This document shows, in pieces, positions 6,657-11,147 of a stretch of 11,147 nucleotides of DNA. The position numbers and the translations under genes were made by a program. Where the stretch lies: contig CAMPGU010000124.1 in NCBI GenBank assembly GCA_946885645.1, positions 1-11,147 on the forward strand. Reading direction: 5' to 3'. Each line of letters opens with the position of its first letter. Position 1 is the stretch's first letter. This DNA is from an uncultured Haloferula sp. (lineage in GTDB: Bacteria > Verrucomicrobiota > Verrucomicrobiae > Verrucomicrobiales > Akkermansiaceae). The notes under the pieces were generated by a model that was not told where the DNA came from, ran no database searches, and saw only the letters and a list, made by a program, of their open reading frames with translations.

Positions 6657-7115
6657 ATGAAGAGCAGCTCATCCCCTTCGCGGCGCTTCCTTGGCGGCAG
6701 CGGCATGATTCTCGGGCTCCTTGCATTGGCTATCGCTTTCCTCTCGCCGCAAATCGCGCGGCGGATTGATCCACCATCGAAACCGGTGGAGGAGGTGGTG
6801 GTGGACTTGGCAGGCCGCTTGGCGGCTGCAGCGAAGGCGAAGATGAAAGGAGAATCTTATATAGCCCCGGCCTTCGAGGCGAAGCCGGCTCTCCCATCGA
6901 GGTATCTTTACCCCGGCGTGATTCTCGGAGGAATTTGCGCCGCCGGTCTGGGGATCGCCGGTGCGATGAGATCGGAGGATCGCTTTTTCGCCGGGGGTGC
7001 GATTGCTCTCGGGACAGGGGCGGCCCTGGTGCAGTGGTCGATGATGCTGGTGGGGGTCTTGGTTTTGATTTTCCTGGTTTGCGCGGTTGTTGCCGCCTTC
7101 GGAGCCTCATTTTGA
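6657..7115 (+). CDS. Small multi-pass membrane protein of unknown function
   Basis: A 152-residue protein that I do not recognise. A Ser/Arg-rich N-terminus (1-11) leads into a first hydrophobic helix (17-34). A hydrophilic middle section of about 50 residues (35-82) is rich in Ala, Lys and Glu. Then come hydrophobic segments at about 85-104 and 111-149, the latter long enough for two passes, ending in a hydrophobic C-terminus. A total of three or four transmembrane helices is therefore likely. The ATG at 6657 lacks a Shine-Dalgarno sequence; ATG at 6705 (Met17) would remove the basic leader and is a possible alternative. The gene is divergent from the AsmA-like gene (115 bases between the two starts) and 47 bases upstream of the WalJ-like gene in the same direction, so it may be the first gene of a four-gene plus-strand unit. 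Confidence 0.68.
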   Translation: MKSSSSPSRRFLGGSGMILGLLALAIAFLSPQIARRIDPPSKPVEEVVVDLAGRLAAAAKAKMKGESYIAPAFEAKPALPSRYLYPGVILGGICAAGLGIAGAMRSEDRFFAGGAIALGTGAALVQWSMMLVGVLVLIFLVCAVVAAFGASF

Positions 7116-7162
7116 ACAGGGTACCGTAGGATTTCGGCTCTTTTGGAACTTGGAAGTTTCCG

Positions 7163-7945
7163 GTGAAACTTCAATTTCGCGCCGTGCGGTTCATCGTCCT
7201 GGGTAGCGGTAGCGGGGGGAATGCGGCGGTCGTGGAGGCCGGCGGCATCCGCCTGCTGATCGACGCAGGCCTCTCCGCGAAGCAACTGGTGGATCGCATG
7301 CGCGCCAGCGGGGTGGAGCCTTCCACACTCAGCGCCGTGCTGCTGACCCACGAGCATGGCGATCACGTGCGCGGCCTGCGCGTCCTGATGAAATCGCTTT
7401 CCGTGCCGGTCTATGCGACCCCTTCGACTTCACGGTTGGTGCGGGACGGCGGTGTGGACGGGGCCTCGTGGAAGATTTTCGAGTCGGGCGGCTCTTTCCA
7501 GCTCAACGGACTCTCCGTGCAATCTTTTGCCGTGCCGCACGATGCGGTGGAGCCGGTCGGTTTCGTTTTCCGCCATGAAGAGCGGGTCTTCGGGCTCCTC
7601 AGCGACACCGGGCACGTGACGAAACTGATCACGGAGCGCCTGAGGGGAGTACACGCGCTTTTCGTGGAGGCGAACTACGACGACGCCCTGCTGGAGGCGG
7701 ACATGAGGCGCCCGTGGTCCACGAAGCAGCGGATCTCGTCGCGGCACGGGCATCTTTCGAACGCACAGACGGCTGCGCTGGTTAGCGAACTGGTGCCCGC
7801 GGGCTTGCGGCGCGTGGTGCTCGGCCACCTGAGCCGGGACTGCAATTGCCCGGTGAAAGCGGTGGAGGTTATCCGGAAGGGAGTGCCGGATCTTGCGGAG
7901 GTCGTCTGCGCGGAGCAGGACCGGCCGTGCGGGTGGTGGGATTAG
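7163..7945 (+). CDS. MBL-fold metallo-hydrolase, WalJ/YycJ-like
   Basis: A 260-residue metallo-beta-lactamase-fold hydrolase. The N-terminal strand FIVLGSGSGGN (10-20) and the metal motif THEHGDH (62-68) are followed by PHDA (125-128), SDTGH (147-151), EANYDDALL (169-177), RHGHLSN (194-200) and GHLSRDCN (221-228). This set, especially RHGHLSN and GHLSRDCN, marks the YycJ/WalJ group, a family of probable nucleases; WalJ of Gram-positive bacteria lies with the WalRK system. The metal ligands should be His63, His65, Asp67, His68, Asp148 and His222. I keep the GTG at 7163 because GGAAG lies six bases before it, the best ribosome-binding match in the window. GTG at 7184 gives a start nearer to the usual family N-terminus and is a serious alternative. 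The second MBL gene begins 16 bases after the stop. Confidence 0.88.
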   Translation: MKLQFRAVRFIVLGSGSGGNAAVVEAGGIRLLIDAGLSAKQLVDRMRASGVEPSTLSAVLLTHEHGDHVRGLRVLMKSLSVPVYATPSTSRLVRDGGVDGASWKIFESGGSFQLNGLSVQSFAVPHDAVEPVGFVFRHEERVFGLLSDTGHVTKLITERLRGVHALFVEANYDDALLEADMRRPWSTKQRISSRHGHLSNAQTAALVSELVPAGLRRVVLGHLSRDCNCPVKAVEVIRKGVPDLAEVVCAEQDRPCGWWD

Positions 7946-7961
7946 AGTTTTTCCAAGCGCG

Positions 7962-8642
7962 ATGCCCCCTGACCTTCTCCAAGTCCGCACACCCTTGGTG
8001 AACTTCCATGTGTTGCGCGACGTCTCGGGCCTCTATCTATTGGATGCAGGATTTATCGGCGGAGCGTGGGCGCTGCAACGGGGGCTCCGCCGCGCCGGTT
8101 GGGAGCGAGAGCGCATCCGAGGGATCATTCTCACCCACGGCCATCTCGATCACATTTTCAATGTCGCGCGGATTGCACGGGAAACCGGTGCATGGATCGC
8201 CGCACCCGAGGGTGACGCTGGTCATTATGCCGGAAAGCCCAGATATCGTGGATGGGGGAAAGTGACGGGTCTTATGGAATTTTTGGGCCGGGCAATGCCG
8301 GGCTTCGATCGCTTTACTCCCGACCGCTGGGTCGAGGACGGGAACCTCATCGACGTATGGGGAGGTTTGCGCGCCGTCCATCTACCGGGACACACCACAG
8401 GGCACACCGGATACTATTCAGAGCGGTGCCGGCTTCTTTTCTGTGGCGATCTCTTCGCGAGCTTTCAGGGCTTCGCGCATCTGCCGCCGGGAATTTTCAA
8501 CTCGTGTGCCCATCTGAGCTCTTCGAGTTTGGCCAAGGCATTGTCGTTGGATCTGGAAGGCGTGATTCCAAATCATTCGGACAGAGCCGATCCGGACACC
8601 CACCTGGCAAGGTTGCGGAAGCTCGCCGCAGTCGCCGGATAG
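7962..8642 (+). CDS. MBL-fold metallo-hydrolase, glyoxalase-II-like
   Basis: A 226-residue hydrolase of the metallo-beta-lactamase superfamily. The metal motif THGHLDH (58-64) follows a strand GIIL, the second region LPGHTTGHTG (141-150) gives His144, and CGDLFA (161-166) gives Asp163. PNHSD (203-207) supplies the last histidine, His205. These match the four-part HxHxDH / H / D / H site of glyoxalase-II-type and related hydrolases with two metal ions. The substrate cannot be predicted; thioesterase, lactonase and phosphodiesterase activities all occur in this fold. The start is the ATG at 7962; the frame is open further upstream into the preceding gene, but that part is Arg-rich and lacks family resemblance. 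It follows the WalJ-like gene with 16 intergenic bases, so co-transcription is likely. The two proteins share only the fold, so they are not a recent duplication. Confidence 0.87.
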   Translation: MPPDLLQVRTPLVNFHVLRDVSGLYLLDAGFIGGAWALQRGLRRAGWERERIRGIILTHGHLDHIFNVARIARETGAWIAAPEGDAGHYAGKPRYRGWGKVTGLMEFLGRAMPGFDRFTPDRWVEDGNLIDVWGGLRAVHLPGHTTGHTGYYSERCRLLFCGDLFASFQGFAHLPPGIFNSCAHLSSSSLAKALSLDLEGVIPNHSDRADPDTHLARLRKLAAVAG

Positions 8643-8722
8643 CCGTGTTCGTGGAAATATCCTCGACCCTCTGGCCCGGCGGAACGATGAAGGCAGGGGG
8701 AGCGTGCTTTGCTCATTTCGCG

Positions 8723-8974
8723 ATGATCCGGAAAATCCTGAGACGCTTCGGAGTCGGACTGTTGGCCACGGTTATCGTGGTCGGCTCGTTCGGGGTGTGG
8801 GCGTATTTCACGCAGAGGAAGATGGATGCGAGGGAGCAGGAAGTCCTCGACCGGCGCTATCCGGTGAAGGCGGGGAAGCCAAAAGCGAAAACGCTCCCGG
8901 CTCCTCTGCCGGTTCGCGAGGCGGCCGGGTACGGCATTCGCCCGGAAAGTCCCGGTGCCGCGAGGGGAAAGTAG
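8723..8974 (+). CDS. Small single-pass membrane protein
   Basis: An 83-residue protein that I do not recognise. A basic N-terminus (MIRKILRRFG, 1-10) precedes one clear transmembrane helix (about 11-29), then a hydrophilic segment with DAREQEVLDRRYP (35-47) and a Lys/Pro/Ala-rich, arginine-containing tail. By the positive-inside rule the tail should lie outside the cytoplasm, though it is also basic. An in-frame ATG at 8687 would add 12 residues (95 in all) and has GGCGGAA just before it; I prefer 8723 because the basic leader begins there. It is 80 bases after the second MBL gene and may belong to the same transcript. Its stop codon is three bases from the stop of the convergent MFS gene, and no terminator hairpin fits between them. 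Confidence 0.6.
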   Translation: MIRKILRRFGVGLLATVIVVGSFGVWAYFTQRKMDAREQEVLDRRYPVKAGKPKAKTLPAPLPVREAAGYGIRPESPGAARGK

Positions 8975-8977
8975 GGT

Positions 8978-10327
8978 TTAGCTTTCTCCCTCCTGCAGCG
9001 CTGGCGTGGCGGACGCAGGGCGGACGGAGGGGAGGAAAAGGGCGATCATGCCGAGGAAGAGCAATGCGCCTCCGAGGTAGAGGAGGGCGGTGCTTTCGCT
9101 GCCGGTCTTGTCCTTGATCTCGCCCACCAGCCTGGGCCCGAAGTAGCCGCCGAGATTGCCGACGGAGTTGATCAGCGCGATGCCTCCCGCGGCGGCGGTC
9201 CCGCTCAGATAGCCGGTCCCGAGCGCCCAGAAGGGGCCGAGCGTCGATTTCTGGCCTGCCAAGGCGACGACAAGCCCGAGCATGGCCAACCAAGGATTTT
9301 CAGCGAGCGCGGCGCAGGCGAATCCCGCCGCCGCGATGAAGGCCGATACCGCGAGATGTCCCTTGCGATCGCCCGAGAGATCGGAGCTCTTGCCGACAAA
9401 GATCATGGCGGCTCCCGCGACCAGATAGGGGACCATATTGATCATGCCGACCACGAAGTCGCTCCCTTTGGAGAGACCCTTCGTGATCGAGGGCAGCCAG
9501 AACTCGTAGCCATAGCCCGCGACGTTCACGAGGAAGTAGAGCAGGCACAACAGCCACACGCGCGGGCTGGTGAACGCGTCGCGCAGCCGGTGTTCCTTGA
9601 TCGCGCTGGCGCTGCGGGCTTCACCCTCCAATTTTGCCAGAAGCCATTTCTTCTCACGCGGTGCCAGCCACCGCGCGTCCGCAGGCCCGTTGGGCAAGAC
9701 GAAGAGCACGACGAGTCCCATGATGATCGCCGGGATGGCCTCGATGAGGAACAGCCATTTCCACCCCTCCATCCCGCCGATGCCGTCCATCTGGAGCAGC
9801 GCGCCGGAAATGGGGGATCCGATCACGCCCGCGGCGACTCCGCCGAGGGCGAAAAGAGCGATTGTTTTCGCCCTTTCCTTCGCTGGAAACCAGTAGGTGA
9901 AATAGAGGATGACGCCCGGGAAGAAGCCTGCCTCCGCGGCTCCCAGCAGGAAGCGCATGATGTAGAACATCTTGACGCCGTTGAGGAACACGAAGGCCAT
10001 CGACACGATGCCCCACAGGATCATGATCCGGGCGATCCAGATGCGGGCGCCGAACCTCTGGAGGGCCAGGTTGCTGGGAAGCTCGAAGATGAAGTACCCG
10101 ATGAAGAAGAGCCCGGCTCCGGTGCCGAAAACCTCGCCGAAGATCTTCGGATCGACGCCGAGCACTGGCTCAAGATGGGATTTCGCGAAGCCGACGTTGA
10201 TCCGGTCGATGTAGGCGATGATATAGCAGAAGAAGAGCAGCGGGACGAGGCGCAAGGTGATTGTCCTCAGGACCGCACGCTGTTCCCATTCGGCGAGTTC
10301 CTCGGAGGCGTGGGGAAGATTTTCCAT
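8978..10327 (-). CDS. MFS transporter, anion:cation symporter (ACS) family
   Basis: A 449-residue inner-membrane carrier with twelve predicted transmembrane helices in two halves of six and a long cytoplasmic loop at about 211-255. The first helix contains YIDRINVGFA (39-48) and helix 4-5 contains RFLLGAAEAGFFPGVILYF (125-143). Both are typical of the ACS family (TC 2.A.1.14), whose members take up organic anions such as tartrate, glucarate, galactarate, phthalate or nicotinate with protons. Length is normal for the family. No enzyme gene that would reveal the substrate lies beside it, so only an organic-anion importer can be named. The ATG at 10325-10327 is preceded by GGAAGG about 13 bases upstream, farther than usual. 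The gene diverges from the DUF892 gene across a 248-base gap and converges on the small membrane protein. Confidence 0.88.
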   Translation of the reverse strand: MENLPHASEELAEWEQRAVLRTITLRLVPLLFFCYIIAYIDRINVGFAKSHLEPVLGVDPKIFGEVFGTGAGLFFIGYFIFELPSNLALQRFGARIWIARIMILWGIVSMAFVFLNGVKMFYIMRFLLGAAEAGFFPGVILYFTYWFPAKERAKTIALFALGGVAAGVIGSPISGALLQMDGIGGMEGWKWLFLIEAIPAIIMGLVVLFVLPNGPADARWLAPREKKWLLAKLEGEARSASAIKEHRLRDAFTSPRVWLLCLLYFLVNVAGYGYEFWLPSITKGLSKGSDFVVGMINMVPYLVAGAAMIFVGKSSDLSGDRKGHLAVSAFIAAAGFACAALAENPWLAMLGLVVALAGQKSTLGPFWALGTGYLSGTAAAGGIALINSVGNLGGYFGPRLVGEIKDKTGSESTALLYLGGALLFLGMIALFLPSVRPASATPALQEGES

Positions 10328-10575
10328 GGGTTAGCGAGCACCTTCCGGAGAGGGGCGCGGGCCCGCAAGGTCAAAGCCTGTCCCGGCCGTGCCAAAAGAT
10401 GCAGGCTGCAACGAAAGGGATGGATGCGGAATGCACGATGCAGAAGCGGGAGTTCCGACAAAGCCGTATAAGCCTATGGATACCAGTGGAAAACCGGCGG
10501 CGGCACGAGGGCTGCGGATAGAAAGGCGAAACGAAAAACCCGTCGCAATGAGGCGGCAGGAACTCCCACCGAGCT
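10328..10575. other. Divergent intergenic region, MFS versus DUF892 genes
   Basis: This gap must contain the promoters for both genes. It holds a 10-bp perfect palindrome, GCGGGCCCGC (10357-10366), about 30 bases upstream of the MFS start, a possible operator but also a plausible chance event in GC-rich DNA. A TATAAG (10467-10472) lies on the plus strand without a matching -35 box at the usual distance. Short open frames in the gap do not look like proteins. No RNA gene or terminator is recognised. Confidence 0.35.
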
Positions 10576-11085
10576 ATGATCACGAACCTTGAACAGCTTT
10601 ACTTCGATCAGCTCCGCGATCTCTACAGCGCGGAATCGCAGCTCATCGCCGCTCTCCCGGATCTGACAAACAGCGTGACCGACCCCGAGCTGAGAAAATC
10701 TTTCCAGAAACACATCGGGGAGACACGGACTCACCGGGCGCGATTGCAGGATATCTTTTGCCGTCACGGTCTCAATCCCGGAGGGGAAGAGTGCGAGGCG
10801 GTGCGCGGGCTGATCCGGGAAGCGCGCAAGCACGTCTGCCGTGCGCGGGCCGGAACCGTGAGGGATGCGGTGTTGATCGCCGTGGCCAACCGGATCGAAC
10901 ATTATGAGATCGCCGGCTACGGCACGGCCCGGGCCTTCGCGGAGTGCCTGGGCTATGCGGACGATGCGGATGTTCTGGGAACCTCGCTGGAGGAGGAAAG
11001 CGACGCCGACGAGGCCATCACCCGGATCGCGACGGGAGGACTTTTCAGCGTCGGAATCAACGAGGCGGCGGTTATGACGGCTTGA
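10576..11085 (+). CDS. Ferritin-like protein, DUF892/YciE family
   Basis: A 169-residue, cytoplasmic four-helix-bundle protein of the DUF892 (YciE/YciF) family. The family pattern is intact: LYFDQLRDLYSAESQL (8-23) in helix 1, the metal-binding region with IGETRTHRARL (47-57) in helix 2, NRIEHYEIAGYGTARAF (105-121) in helix 3 and LEEESDADEAI (138-148) in helix 4. Carboxylate/histidine ligands are Glu20, Glu49, His53, Glu108, Glu111 and Glu140/141, spaced as in ferritin-like di-iron sites. E. coli YciE and YciF are stress-induced members of unknown activity; the window's second stress-family gene after DUF883. The start is ATG 10576; an AGGAA lies about 13 bases upstream. Nothing downstream until the hairpin at 11127. 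Confidence 0.9.
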   Translation: MITNLEQLYFDQLRDLYSAESQLIAALPDLTNSVTDPELRKSFQKHIGETRTHRARLQDIFCRHGLNPGGEECEAVRGLIREARKHVCRARAGTVRDAVLIAVANRIEHYEIAGYGTARAFAECLGYADDADVLGTSLEEESDADEAITRIATGGLFSVGINEAAVMTA

Positions 11086-11126
11086 TCGATCTCCGGCCGA
11101 AAACGAGGTGCGCCCATGGCTGGCCG

Positions 11127-11147
11127 GGCCCGTCCTGCGGACGGGCC
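11127..11147 (+). terminator. Hairpin, probable terminator of the DUF892 gene
   Basis: GGCCCGTCC (11127-11135), loop TGC and GGACGGGCC (11139-11147) form a perfect 9-bp stem, 41 bases after the DUF892 stop codon. The window ends at the stem, so the T-run that would prove a terminator cannot be seen. The stem could serve either strand. Confidence 0.6.

Noticed and set aside
9356..10471. 371-codon plus-strand open frame opposite the MFS gene
   Set aside because: Asp/Glu/His-rich antisense shadow of transmembrane codons.
10444..10481. Sigma-70 promoter around TATAAG (10467-10472)
   Set aside because: No acceptable -35 hexamer at 16-18 bases; TTCCGA at 10453 pairs only with a poor TATGGA. Too weak to call.
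10389..10592. 67-residue plus-strand open frame in the MFS/DUF892 gap
   Set aside because: No hydrophobic core or family resemblance, overlaps the start of the DUF892 gene, and no ribosome-binding site.

Overview
The window is GC-rich bacterial chromosome with tightly packed, ordinary-looking genes and no phage, transposon, CRISPR or RNA gene that I can see. The gene content suggests a Gram-negative bacterium: an AsmA-type envelope protein, type IV pilus motor ATPases and a YqjD/YqjE-type membrane cluster. The proline-rich zinc-ribbon protein, the paired PilT paralogues and the near absence of Shine-Dalgarno sequences remind me of Verrucomicrobiota (Luteolibacter-like). That assignment is inference, because no marker gene is present.

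Left part, minus strand. (1) The N-terminus of a zinc-ribbon protein runs off the left edge (1-210). (2) A clear rho-independent terminator (295-319) ends the next unit. (3) Two PilT-family ATPases lie in tandem (346-1455 and 1474-2556) and probably drive type IV pilus retraction. (4) Upstream lies a three-gene membrane cluster read in the order DUF883/YqjD-like (3407-3871), YqjE/holin-superfamily-III-like (2939-3340) and a short YqjK-like protein (2625-2975). This resembles the yqjD-yqjE-yqjK order of enterobacteria. The DUF883 protein carries an unusually regular 11-residue repeat. (5) A large AsmA-like protein (4034-6541) follows, also on the minus strand.

Middle part, plus strand. Reading diverges at about 6.6 kb. 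Four genes follow: a small membrane protein of unknown function (6657-7115), a WalJ/YycJ-type metallo-beta-lactamase-fold hydrolase (7163-7945), a second, glyoxalase-II-like MBL hydrolase 16 bases further on (7962-8642), and a single-pass membrane protein of 83 residues (8723-8974).

Right part. An MFS transporter of the anion:cation symporter family (8978-10327, minus) converges on the small membrane protein with only three bases between their stop codons. A DUF892/YciE-type ferritin-like protein (10576-11085, plus) is followed by a perfect 9-bp hairpin at the window edge.

Functionally the window is a set of neighbours rather than one pathway: surface motility (PilT pair), envelope maintenance (AsmA-like protein, membrane cluster), general-stress families (DUF883 and DUF892) and housekeeping hydrolases. 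I found no convincing new system. The most unusual things are the 11-residue repeat architecture, the YqjDEK-like order with its overlap and hairpin, and the paired motor ATPases whose key motifs differ.
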